Positions 50,896-63,884 of a DNA stretch of 64,000 bases are shown in pieces. The notes beneath the pieces are model-generated. The model saw only the letters and a program-made list of their open reading frames with translations, was not told the origin of the DNA and ran no database searches. The stretch is from Auanema rhodensis. Its lineage: Eukaryota > Nematoda > Chromadorea > Rhabditida > Rhabditidae. Every line of letters begins with the position of its first letter. The stretch's first letter is position 1. The position numbers and the translations under genes are program-made. Where the stretch lies: the NCBI GenBank assembly GCA_964057225.1, contig OZ059899.1, positions 3,844,001-3,908,000 on the forward strand, written 5' to 3'.

Positions 50896-52301
50896 TTTGC
50901 CTTGAAAAAAAGGAATCTAAAAACATCTACTTTTTGCTAAATTATTCTGAAATTTTTTGAAAAAATTTTTGTCAAAATGTTTTTGGAAGCAATGTTGAGT
51001 GTACATGGAAACTCAACATACACTAATGCATCATTTTTCAAACGATCATAACTAATTTTTGTATCAAGTGTTTCTCAATGTAGTATAGTGCATTCGATGC
51101 GGATTTTTAAGCTGCGTCGATCTGTGTTATCAGATTTGCGCTAGCTTAAAAATGCACCGAGATATCAACTGATATAAGTTCACACTTATATCCTCGATTT
51201 TCACCCTGAAGAATTAATTTTTTCGTTGAATAACATTGTCCATCGTCTTTGCCTTGAAAAATGAAATCTAAAAACATCTACTTTTTGCTAAATTATTTTG
51301 AAATTTTTCGAAAAAATTTTTGTCAAAATGTTTTTGGAAGCAATGTTGAGTGTACATGGAAACTCAACATACACTAATGCATCATTTTTCAAACGATTAT
51401 AACTAATTTTTGTATTAAGCGTTTCTCAATGTAGTATAGTGCATTCGATGCGGATTTTTAAGCTGCGTCGATCTGTGTTATCAGATTTGCGCTAGCTTAA
51501 AAATGCACCGAGATATCAACTGATATAAGTTTACACTCATATCCTCGATTTTCACCCTGAAGAATTAATTTTTTCGTTGAATAACATTGTCCATCGTCTT
51601 TGCTTTGAAAAAAGGAATCTAAAAACATCTACTTTTTGCTAATTTATTTTGAAATTTTTCGAAAAAATTTTTGTCAAAATGTTTTTGGAAACAATGTTGA
51701 GTGTACATGGAAACTCAACATACACTAATGCATCATTTTTCAAACGATCATAACTAATTTTTGTATTAAGCGTTTCTCAATGTAGTATAGTGCATTCGAT
51801 GCGGATTTTCAAGCTGCGTCGATCTGTGTTATCAGATTTGCGCTAGCTTAAAAATGCACCGAGATATCAACTGATATAAGTTCACACATATATACCCGAT
51901 TTTCACCCTGAAGAATTAATTTTTTCGTTGAATAACATTGTCCATCGTCTTTGCCTTGAAAAAAAGGAATCTAAAAACATCTACTTTTTGCTAAATTATT
52001 CTGAAATTTTTTGAAAAAATTTTTGTCAAAATGTTTTTGGAAGCAATGTTGAGTGTACATGGAAACTCAACATACACTAATGCATCATTTTTCAAACGAT
52101 CATAACTAATTTTTGTATCAAGTGTTTCTCAATGTAGTATAGTGCATTCGATGCGGATTTTTAAGCTGCGTCGATCTGTGTTATCAGATTTGCGCTAGCT
52201 TAAAAATGCACCGAGATATCAACTTTTATAAGTTTACACTTATATCCTCGATTTTCACCCTGAAGAATTAATTTTTTCGTTGAATAACATTGTCCATCGT
52301 C

Positions 52302-53003
52302 TTTGCCTTGAAAAATGAAATCTAAAAACATCTACTTTTTGCTAAATTATTTTGAAATTTTTCGAAAAAATTTTTGTCAAAATGTTTTTGGAAGCAATGT
52401 TGAGTGTACATGGAAACTCAACATACACTAATGCATCATTTTTCAAACGATCATAACTAATTTTTGTATCAAGCGTTTCTCAATGTAGTATAGTGCATTC
52501 GATGCGGATTTTTAAGCTGCGTCGATCTGTGTTATCAGATTTGCGCTAGCTTAAAAATGCACCGAGATATCAACTGATATAAGTTTACACTCATATCCTC
52601 GATTTTCACCCTGAAGAATTAATTTTTTCGTTGAATAACATTGTCCATCGTCTTTGCTTTGAAAAAAGGAATCTAAAAACATCTACTTTTTGCTAATTTA
52701 TTTTGAAATTTTTCGAAAAAATTTTTGTCAAAATGTTTTTGGAAACAATGTTGAGTGTACATGGAAACTCAACATACACTAATGCATCATTTTTCAAACG
52801 ATCATAACTAATTTTTGTATTAAGCGTTTCTCAATGTAGTATAGTGCATTCGATGCGGATTTTTAAGCTGCGTCGATCTGTGTTATCAGATTTGCGCTAG
52901 CTTAAAAATGCACCGAGATATCAACTTTTATAAGTTTACACTTATATCCTCGATTTTCACCCTGAAGAATTAATTTTTTCGTTGAATAACATTGTCCATC
53001 GTC
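52302..53003. repeat. Dimer HOR, copy 1 (702 bp)
   Basis: A TGAAATC/tatcaagcg/actcatatcc monomer is followed by a ctttgctttg/ctaatttatt/ggaaacaatg (52741) monomer. The order repeats at +702. Confidence 0.87.
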
Positions 53004-53705
53004 TTTGCCTTGAAAAATGAAATCTAAAAACATCTACTTTTTGCTAAATTATTTTGAAATTTTTCGAAAAAATTTTTGTCAAAATGTTTTTGGAAGCAAT
53101 GTTGAGTGTACATGGAAACTCAACATACACTAATGCATCATTTTTCAAACGATCATAACTAATTTTTGTATCAAGCGTTTCTCAATGTAGTATAGTGCAT
53201 TCGATGCGGATTTTTAAGCTGCGTCGATCTGTGTTATCAGATTTGCGCTAGCTTAAAAATGCACCGAGATATCAACTGATATAAGTTTACACTCATATCC
53301 TCGATTTTCACCCTGAAGAATTAATTTTTTCGTTGAATAACATTGTCCATCGTCTTTGCTTTGAAAAAAGGAATCTAAAAACATCTACTTTTTGCTAATT
53401 TATTTTGAAATTTTTCGAAAAAATTTTTGTCAAAATGTTTTTGGAAACAATGTTGAGTGTACATGGAAACTCAACATACACTAATGCATCATTTTTCAAA
53501 CGATCATAACTAATTTTTGTATTAAGCGTTTCTCAATGTAGTATAGTGCATTCGATGCGGATTTTTAAGCTGCGTCGATCTGTGTTATCAGATTTGCGCT
53601 AGCTTAAAAATGCACCGAGATATCAACTGATATAAGTTCACACTTATATCCTCGATTTTCACCCTGAAGAATTAATTTTTTCGTTGAATAACATTGTCCA
53701 TCGTC
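53004..53705. repeat. Dimer HOR, copy 2 (702 bp)
   Basis: It has the same pair of monomers (ggaaacaatg at 53443). The second monomer ends cacttatatcc after gatataagttc, where copy 1 has cttttataag. Confidence 0.87.
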
Positions 53706-54407
53706 TTTGCCTTGAAAAATGGAATCTAAAAACATCTACTTTTTGCTAAATTATTTTGAAATTTTTCGAAAAAATTTTTGTCAAAATGTTTTTGGAAGCA
53801 ATGTTGAGTGTACATGGAAACTCAACATACACTAATGCATCATTTTTCAAACGATCATAACTAATTTTTGTATCAAGTGTTTCTCAATGTAGTATAGTGC
53901 ATTCGATGCGGATTTTTAAGCTGCGTCGATCTGTGTTATCAGATTTGCGCTAGCTTAAAAATGCACCGAGATATCAACTTTTATAAGTTTACACTTATAT
54001 CCTCGATTTTCACCCTGAAGAATTAATTTTTTCGTTGAATAACATTGTCCATCGTCTTTGCCTTGAAAAATGAAATCTAAAAACATCTACTTTTTGCTAA
54101 ATTATTTTGAAATTTTTCGAAAAAATTTTTGTCAAAATGTTTTTGGAAGCAATGTTGAGTGTACATGGAAACTCAACATACACTAATGCATCATTTTTCA
54201 AACGATCATAACTAATTTTTGTATTAAGCGTTTCTCAATGTAGTATAGTGCATTCGATGCGGATTTTTAAGCTGCGTCGATCTGTGTTATCAGATTTGCG
54301 CTAGCTTAAAAATGCACCGAGATATCAACTGATATAAGTTTACACTCATATCCTCGATTTTCACCCTGAAGAATTAATTTTTTCGTTGAATAACATTGTC
54401 CATCGTC

Positions 54408-55109
54408 TTTGCTTTGAAAAAAGGAATCTAAAAACATCTACTTTTTGCTAATTTATTTTGAAATTTTTCGAAAAAATTTTTGTCAAAATGTTTTTGGAAA
54501 CAATGTTGAGTGTACATGGAAACTCAACATACACTAATGCATCATTTTTCAAACGATCATAACTAATTTTTGTATTAAGCGTTCTTCAATGTAGTATAGT
54601 ACATTCGATCCGGATTTTTAAGCTGCGTCGATCTGTGTTATCAGATTTGCGCTAGCTTAAAAATGCACCGAGATATCAACTGATATAAGTTCACACTTAT
54701 ATCCTCGATTTTCACCCTGAAGAATTAATTTTTTCGTTAAATAACATTGTCCATCGTCTTTGCCTTGAAAAAAGGAATCTAAAAACATCTACTTTTTGCT
54801 AAATTATTCTGAAATTTTTCGAAAAAATTTTTGTCAAAATGTTTTTGGAAGCAATGTTGAGTGTACATGGAAACTCAACATACACTAATGCATCATTTTT
54901 CAAACGATCATAACTAATTTTTGTATTAAGCGTTTCTCAATGTAGTATAGTGCATTCGATGCGGATTTTCAAGCTGCGTCGATCTGTGTTATCAGATTTG
55001 CGCTAGCTTAAAAATGCACCGAGATATCAACTGATATAAGTTCACACTTATATCCTCGATTTTCACCCTGAAGAATTAATTTTTTCGTTGAATAACATTG
55101 TCCATCGTC
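54408..55109. repeat. Dimer HOR with ttcttcaatg/gttaaataac, copy 1 (702 bp)
   Basis: The first monomer has ggaaacaatg, ttcttcaatg, gatccgg and gttaaataac; the second has A6-GG, attctg and gattttcaagc with cacttatatcc. The order repeats at +702. The gttaaataac form is otherwise confined to block 1. Confidence 0.83.
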
Positions 55110-55811
55110 TTTGCCTTGAAAAATGAAATCTAAAAACATCTACTTTTTGCTAAATTATTTTGAAATTTTTCGAAAAAATTTTTGTCAAAATGTTTTTGGA
55201 AACAATGTTGAGTGTACATGGAAACTCAACATACACTAATGCATCATTTTTCAAACGATCATAACTAATTTTTGTATTAAGCGTTCTTCAATGTAGTATA
55301 GTACATTCGATCCGGATTTTTAAGCTGCGTCGATCTGTGTTATCAGATTTGCGCTAGCTTAAAAATGCACCGAGATATCAACTGATATAAGTTCACACTT
55401 ATATCCTCGATTTTCACCCTGAAGAATTAATTTTTTCGTTAAATAACATTGTCCATCGTCTTTGCCTTGAAAAAAGGAATCTAAAAACATCTACTTTTTG
55501 CTAAATTATTCTGAAATTTTTCGAAAAAATTTTTGTCAAAATGTTTTTGGAAGCAATGTTGAGTGTACATGGAAACTCAACATACACTAATGCATCATTT
55601 TTCAAACGATCATAACTAATTTTTGTATTAAGCGTTTCTCAATGTAGTATAGTGCATTCGATGCGGATTTTCAAGCTGCGTCGATCTGTGTTATCAGATT
55701 TGCGCTAGCTTAAAAATGCACCGAGATATCAACTGATATAAGTTCACACTTATATCCTCGATTTTCACCCTGAAGAATTAATTTTTTCGTTGAATAACAT
55801 TGTCCATCGTC
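55110..55811. repeat. Dimer HOR with ttcttcaatg/gttaaataac, copy 2 (702 bp)
   Basis: It matches the preceding dimer except in its first 60 bp, which are TGAAATC/ctaaatt instead of ctttgctttg/ctaatttatt. The exchange that made this pair therefore began inside a monomer. Confidence 0.83.
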
Positions 55812-57215
55812 TTTGCCTTAAAAAATGAAATCTAAAAACATCTACTTTTTGCTAAATTATTCTGAAATTTTTCGAAAAAATTTTTGTCAAAATGTTTTTG
55901 GAAGCAATGTTGAGTGTACATGGAAACTCAACATACACTAATGCATCATTTTTCAAACGATCATAACTAATTTTTGTATTAAGCGTTTCTCAATGTAGTA
56001 TAGTGCATTCGATGCGGATTTTCAAGCTGCGTCGATCTGTGTTATCAGATTTGCGCTAGCTTAAAAATGCACCGAGATATCAACTGATATAAGTTCACAC
56101 ATATATACCCGATTTTCACCCTGAAGAATTAATTTTTTCGTTGAATAACATAGTCCATCGTCTTTGCCTTGAAAAAAGGAATCTAAAAACATCTACTTTT
56201 TGCTAAATTATTCTGAAATTTTTTGAAAAAATTTTTGTCAAAATGTTTTTGGAAGCAATGTTGAGTGTACATGGAAACTCAACATACACTAATGCATCAT
56301 TTTTCAAACGATCATAACTAATTTTTGTATCAAGTGTTTCTCAATGTAGTATAGTGCATTCGATGCGGATTTTTAAGCTGCGTCGATCTGTGTTATCAGA
56401 TTTGCGCTAGCTTAAAAATGCACCGAGATATCAACTGATATAAGTTCACACTTATATCCTCGATTTTCACCCTGAAGAATTAATTTTTTCGTTGAATAAC
56501 ATTGTCCATCGTCTTTGCCTTGAAAAATGGAATCTAAAAACATCTACTTTTTGCTAAATTATTTTGAAATTTTTCGAAAAAATTTTTGTCAAAATGTTTT
56601 TGGAAGCAATGTTGAGTGTACATGGAAACTCAACATACACTAATGCATCATTTTTCAAACGATCATAACTAATTTTTGTATCAAGTTTTTCTCAATGTAG
56701 TATAGTGCATTCGATGCGGATTTTTAAGCTGCGTCGATCTGTGTTATCAGATTTGCGCTAGCTTAAAAATGCACCGAGATATCAACTTTTATAAGTTTAC
56801 ACTTATATCCTCGATTTTCACCCTGAAGAATTAATTTTTTCGTTGAATAACATTGTCCATCGTCTTTGCCTTGGAAAATGAAATCTAAAAACATCTACTT
56901 TTTGCTAAATTATTTTGAAATTTTTCGAAAAAATTTTTGTCAAAATGTTTTTGGAAGCAGTGTTGAGTGTACATGGAAACTCAACATACACTAATGCATC
57001 ATTTTTCAAACGATTATAACTAATTTTTGTATTAAGCGTTTCTCAATGTAGTATAGTGCATTCGATGCGGATTTTTAAGCTGCGTCGATCTGTGTTATCA
57101 GATTTGCGCTAGCTTAAAAATGCACCGAGATATCAACTGATATAAGTTCACACTTATATCCTCGATTTTCACCCTGAAGAATTAATTTTTTCGTTGAATA
57201 ACATTGTCCATCGTC

Positions 57216-58268
57216 TTTGCCTTGAAAAATGGAATCTAAAAACATCTACTTTTTGCTAAATTATTTTGAAATTTTTCGAAAAAATTTTTGTCAAAATGTT
57301 TTTGGAAGCAATGTTGAGTGTACATGGAAACTCAACATACACTAATGCATCATTTTTCAAACGATCATAACTAATTTTTGTATCAAGTGTTTCTCAATGT
57401 AGTATAGTGCATTCGATGCGGATTTTTAAGCTGCGTCGATCTGTGTTATCAGATTTGCGCTAGCTTAAAAATGCACCGAGATATCAACTTTTATAAGTTT
57501 ACACTTATATCCTCGATTTTCACCCTGAAGAATTAATTTTTTCGTTGAATAACATTGTCCATCGTCTTTGCCTTGAAAAATGAAATCTAAAAACATCTAC
57601 TTTTTGCTAAATTATTTTGAAATTTTTCGAAAAAATTTTTGTCAAAATGTTTTTGGAAGCAATGTTGAGTGTACATGGAAACTCAACATACACTAATGCA
57701 TCATTTTTCAAACGATCATAACTAATTTTTGTATTAAGCGTTTCTCAATGTAGTATAGTGCATTCGATGCGGATTTTTAAGCTGCGTCGATCTGTGTTAT
57801 CAGATTTGCGCTAGCTTAAAAATGCACCGAGATATCAACTGATATAAGTTTACACTCATATCCTCGATTTTCACCCTGAAGAATTAATTTTTTCGTTGAA
57901 TAACATTGTCCATCGTCTTTGCCTTGAAAAAAGGAATCTAAAAACATCTACTTTTTGCTAATTTATTTTGAAATTTTTCGAAAAAATTTTTGTCAAAATG
58001 TTTTTGGAAACAATGTTGAGTGTACATGGAAACTCAACATACACTAATGCATCATTTTTCAAACGATCATAACTAATTTTTGTATCAAGTGTTTCTCAAT
58101 GTAGTATAGTGCATTCGATGCGGATTTTTAAGCTGCGTCGATCTGTGTTATCAGATTTGCGCTAGCTTAAAAATGCACCGAGATATCAACTGATATAAGT
58201 TCACACTTATATCCTCGATTTTCACCCTGAAGAATTAATTTTTTCGTTGAATAACATTGTCCATCGTC
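57216..58268. repeat. Trimer HOR, copy 1 (1053 bp)
   Basis: Order: TGG/tatcaagtg/cttttataag; TGAAATC/tattaagcg/actcatatcc (57855); ctaatttatt/ggaaacaatg (58006). The order repeats at +1053. Confidence 0.88.
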
Positions 58269-59321
58269 TTTGCCTTGAAAAATGGAATCTAAAAACATCT
58301 ACTTTTTGCTAAATTATTTTGAAATTTTTCGAAAAAATTTTTGTCAAAATGTTTTTGGAAGCAATGTTGAGTGTACATGGAAACTCAACATACACTAATG
58401 CATCATTTTTCAAACGATCATAACTAATTTTTGTATCAAGTGTTTCTCAATGTAGTATAGTGCATTCGATGCGGATTTTTAAGCTGCGTCGATCTGTGTT
58501 ATCAGATTTGCGCTAGCTTAAAAATGCACCGAGATATCAACTTTTATAAGTTTATACTTATATCCTCGATTTTCACCCTGAAGAATTAATTTTTTCGTTG
58601 AATAACATTGTCCATCGTCTTTGCCTTGAAAAATGAAATCTAAAAACATCTACTTTTTGCTAAATTATTTTGAAATTTTTCGAAAAAATTTTTGTCAAAA
58701 TGTTTTTGGAAGCAATGTTGAGTGTACATGGAAACTCAACATACACTAATGCATCATTTTTCAAACGATCATAACTAATTTTTGTATTAAGCGTTTCTCA
58801 ATGTAGTATAGTGCATTCGATGCGGATTTTTAAGCTGCGTCGATCTGTGTTATCAGATTTGCGCTAGCTTAAAAATGCACCGAGATATCAACTGATATAA
58901 GTTTACACTCATATCCTCGATTTTCACCCTGAAGAATTAATTTTTTCGTTGAATAACATTGTCCATCGTCTTTGCTTTGAAAAAAGGAATCTAAAAACAT
59001 CTACTTTTTGCTAATTTATTTTGAAATTTTTCGAAAAAATTTTTGTCAAAATGTTTTTGGAAACAATGTTGAGTGTACATGGAAACTCAACATACACTAA
59101 TGCATCATTTTTCAAACGATCATAACTAATTTTTGTATTAAGCGTTTCTCAATGTAGTATAGTGCATTTGATGCGGATTTTTAAGCTGCGTCGATCTGTG
59201 TTATCAGATTTGCGCTAGCTTAAAAATGCACCGAGATATCAACTGATATAAGTTCACACTTATATCCTCGATTTTCACCCTGAAGAATTAATTTTTTCGT
59301 TGAATAACATTGTCCATCGTC
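58269..59321. repeat. Trimer HOR, copy 2 (1053 bp)
   Basis: It has the same order (actcatatcc ctc at 58908, ggaaacaatg at 59059). Private changes are tttatactt near 58551 and catttgatg near 59166, a CpG to TpG change. Its third monomer has ctttgctttg and tattaagcg in place of copy 1's ctttgccttg and tatcaagtg. Confidence 0.88.
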
Positions 59322-60374
59322 TTTGCCTTGAAAAATGGAATCTAAAAACATCTACTTTTTGCTAAATTATTTTGAAATTTTTCGAAAAAATTTTTGTCAA
59401 AATGTTTTTGGAAGCAATGTTGAGTGTACATGGAAACTCAACATACACTAATGCATCATTTTTCAAACGATCATAACTAATTTTTGTATCAAGTGTTTCT
59501 CAATGTAGTATAGTGCATTCGATGCGGATTTTTAAGCTGCGTCGATCTGTGTTATCAGATTTGCGCTAGCTTAAAAATGCACCGAGATATCAACTTTTAT
59601 AAGTTTACACTTATATCCTCGATTTTCACCCTGAAGAATTAATTTTTTCGTTGAATAACATTGTCCATCGTCTTTGCCTTGAAAAATGAAATCTAAAAAC
59701 ATCTACTTTTTGCTAAATTATTTTGAAATTTTTCGAAAAAATTTTTGTCAAAATGTTTTTGGAAGCAATGTTGAGTGTACATGGAAACTCAACATACACT
59801 AATGCATCATTTTTCAAACGATCATAACTAATTTTTGTATTAAGCGTTTCTCAATGTAGTATAGTGCATTCGATGCGGATTTTTAAGCTGCGTCGATCTG
59901 TGTTATCAGATTTGCGCTAGCTTAAAAATGCACCGAGATATCAACTGATATAAGTTTACACTCATATCCTCGATTTTCACCCTGAAGAATTAATTTTTTC
60001 GTTGAATAACATTGTCCATCGTCTTTGCCTTGAAAAAAAGAATCTAAAAACATCTACTTTTTGCTAAATTATTTTGAAATTTTTCGAAAAAATTTTTGTC
60101 AAAATGTTTTTGGAAGCAATGTTGAGTGTACATGGAAACTCAACATACACTAATGCATCATTTTTCAAACGATCATAACTAATTTTTGTATCAAGTGTTT
60201 CTCAATGTAGTATAGTGCATTCGATGCGGATTTTTAAGCTGCGTCGATCTGTGTTATCAGATTTGCGCTAGCTTAAAAATGCACCGAGATATCAACTTTT
60301 ATAAGTTTACACTTATATCCTCGATTTTCACCCTGAAGAATTAATTTTTTCGTTGAATAACATTGTCCATCGTC
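59322..60374. repeat. Trimer HOR, copy 3 (1053 bp, third monomer replaced)
   Basis: The first two monomers match copies 1 and 2 (ctc at 59961). The third monomer (60024) is instead A7-GAATC/ctaaatt with tatcaagtg and cttttataag, so the trimer decays here. Confidence 0.82.
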
Positions 60375-63300
60375 TTTGCCTTGAAAAATGAAATCTAAAA
60401 ACATCTACTTTTTGCTAAATTATTTTGAAATTTTTCGAAAAAATTTTTGTCAAAATGTTTTTGGAAGCAATGTTGAGTGTACATGGAAACTCAACATACA
60501 CTAATGCATCATTTTTCAAACGATCATAACTAATTTTTGTATTAAGCGTTTCTCAATGTAGTATAGTGCATTCGATGCGGATTTTTAAGCTGCGTCGATC
60601 TGTGTTATCAGATTTGCGCTAGCTTAAAAATGCACCGAGATATCAACTGATATAAGTTTACACTCATATCCTCGATTTTCACCCTGAAGAATTAATTTTT
60701 TCGTTGAATAACATTGTCCATCGTCTTTGCCTTGAAAAAAAGAATCTAAAAACATCTACTTTTTGCTAAATTATTTTGAAATTTTTCGAAAAAATTTTTG
60801 TCAAAATGTTTTTGGAAGCAATGTTGAGTGTACATGGAAACTCAACATACACTAATGCATCATTTTTCAAACAATCATAACTAATTTTTGTATTAAGCGT
60901 TTCTCAATGTAGTATAGTGCATTCGATGCGGATTTTCAAGCTGCGTCGATCTGTGTTATCAGATTTGCGCTAGCTTAAAAATGCACCGAGATATCAACTG
61001 ATATAAGTTCACACATATATACCCGATTTTCACCCTGAAGAATTAATTTTTTCGTTGAATAACATTGTCCATCGTCTTTGCCTTGAAAAAAGGAATCTAA
61101 AAACATCTACTTTTTGCTAAATTATTTTGAAATTTTTCGAAAAAATTTTTGTCAAAATGTTTTTGGAAGCAATGTTGAGTGTACATGGAAACTCAACATA
61201 CACTAATGCATCATTTTTCAAACGATCATAACTAATTTTTGTATCAAGTGTTTCTCAATGTAGTATAGTGCATTCGATGCGGATTTTTAAGCTGCGTCGA
61301 TCTGTGTTATCAGATTTGCGCTAGCTTAAAAATGCACCGAGATATCAACTGATATAAGTTCACACTTATATCCTCGATTTTCACCCTGAAGAATTAATTT
61401 TTTCGTTGAATAACATTGTCCATCGTCTTTGCCTTGAAAAATGGAATCTAAAAACATCTACTTTTTGCTAAATTATTTTGAAATTTTTCGAAAAAATTTT
61501 TGTCAAAATGTTTTTGGAAGCAATGTTGAGTGTACATGGAAACTCAACATACACTAATGCATCATTTTTCAAACGATCATAACTAATTTTTGTATCAAGT
61601 GTTTCTCAATGTAGTATAGTGCATTCGATGCGGATTTTTAAGCTGCGTCGATCTGTGTTATCAGATTTGCGCTAGCTTAAAAATGCACCGAGATATCAAC
61701 TTTTATAAGTTTACACTTATATCCTCGATTTTCACCCTGAAGAATTAATTTTTTCGTTGAATAACATTGTCCATCGTCTTTGCCTTGAAAAATGAAATCT
61801 AAAAACATCTACTTTTTGCTAAATTATTTTGAAATTTTTCGAAAAAATTTTTGTCAAAATGTTTTTGGAAGCAATGTTGAGTGTACATGGAAACTCAACA
61901 TACACTAATGCATCATTTTTCAAACGATCATAACTAATTTTTGTATTAAGCGTTTCTTAATGTAGTATAGTGCATTCGATGCGGATTTTTAAGCTGCGTC
62001 GATCTGTGTTATCAGATTTGCGCTAGCTTAAAAATGCACCGAGATATCAACTTTTATAAGTTTACACTTATATCCTCGATTTTCACCCTGAAGAATTAAT
62101 TTTTTCGTTGAATAACATTGTCCATCGTCTTTGCCTTGAAAAATGGAATCTAAAAACATCTACTTTTTGCTAAATTATTTTGAAATTTTTCGAAAAAATT
62201 TTTGTCAAAATGTTTTTGGAAGCAATGTTGAGTGTACATGGAAACTCAACATACACTAATGCATCATTTTTCAAACGATCATAACTAATTTTTGTATTAA
62301 GCGTTTCTCAATGTAGTATAGTGCATTCGATGCGGATTTTTAAGCTGCGTCGATCTGTGTTATCAGATTTGCGCTAGCTTAAAAATGCACCGAGATATCA
62401 ACTGATATAAGTTTACACTCATATCCTCGATTTTCACCCTGAAGAATTAATTTTTTCGTTGAATAACATTGTCCATCGTCTTTGCCTTGAAAAAAAGAAT
62501 CTAAAAACATCTACTTTTTGCTAAATTATTTTGAAATTTTTCGAAAAAATTTTTGTCAAAATGTTTTTGGAAGCAATGTTGAGTGTACATGGAAACTCAA
62601 CATACACTAATGCATCATTTTTCAAACAATCATAACTAATTTTTGTATTAAGCGTTTCTCAATGTAGTATAGTGCATTCGATGCGGATTTTCAAGCTGCG
62701 TCGATCTGTGTTATCAGATTTGCGCTAGCTTAAAAATGCACCGAGATATCAACTGATATAAGTTCACACATATATACCCGATTTTCACCCTGAAGAATTA
62801 ATTTTTTCGTTGAATAACATTGTCCATCGTCTTTGCCTTGAAAAAAGGAATCTAAAAACATCTACTTTTTGCTAAATTATTTTGAAATTTTTCGAAAAAA
62901 TTTTTGTCAAAATGTTTTTGGAAGCAATGTTGAGTGTACATGGAAACTCAACATACACTAATGCATCATTTTTCAAACGATCATAACTAATTTTTGTATT
63001 AAGCGTTTCTCAATGTAGTAAAGTGCATTCGATGCGGATTTTCAAGCTGCGTCGATCTGTGTTATCAGATTTGCGTTAGCTTAAAAATGCACCGAGATAT
63101 CAACTGATATAAGTTCACACATATATACCCGATTTTCACCCTGAAGAATTAATTTTTTCGTTGAATAACATTGTCCATCGTCTTTACCTTGAAAAAAGGA
63201 ATCCAAAAACATCTACTTTTTGCTAAAATATTCTGAAATTTTTTGAAAAAATTTTTGTCAAAATGTTTTTGGAAGCAATGTTGAGTGTACATGGAAACTC

Positions 63301-63884
63301 AACATACACTAATGCATCATTTTTCAAACGATCATAACTAATTTTTGTATCAAGTGTTTCTCAATGTAGTATAGTGCATTCGATGCGGATTTTTAAGCTG
63401 CGTCGATCTGTGTTATCAGATTTGCGCTAGCTTAAAAATGCACCGAGATATCAACTTTTATAAGTTTACACTTATATCCTCGATTTTCACCCTGAAGAAT
63501 TAATTTTTTCGTTGAATAACATTGTCCATCGTCTTTGCCTTGAAAAATGAAATCTAAAAACATCTACTTTTTGCTAAATTATTTTGAAATTTTTCGAAAA
63601 AATTTTTGTCAAAATGTTTTTGGAAGCAATGTTGAGTGTACATGGAAACTCAACATACACTAATGCATCATTTTTCAAACGATCATAACTAATTTTTGTA
63701 TTAAGCGTTTCTCAATGTAGTATAGTGCATTCGATGCGGATTTTTAAGCTGCGTCGATCTGTGTTATCAGATTTGCGCTAGCTTAAAAATGCACCGAGAT
63801 ATCAACTGATATAAGTTTACACTCATATCCTCGATTTTCACCCTGAAGAATTAATTTTTTCGTTGAATAACATTGTCCATCGTC

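Larger units (their letters stand above)
46328..52301. repeat. Block 5: A7 monomer zone, monomers 133-149
   Basis: Seven monomers have seven A before GG instead of six and are 352 bp: starts 46328, 47031, 48436, 49841, 50544, 50896 and 51950. All also carry attctg and attttttgaaa. Spacings are 703, 1405, 1405, 703, 352 and 1054 bp, so the lineage sits in dimer, 4-mer, monomer and trimer contexts. Between them lie TGG/gattttcaagc/catatata monomers, TGAAATC monomers with actcatatcc, and ctttgctttg/ctaatttatt/ggaaacaatg monomers. Confidence 0.88.
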
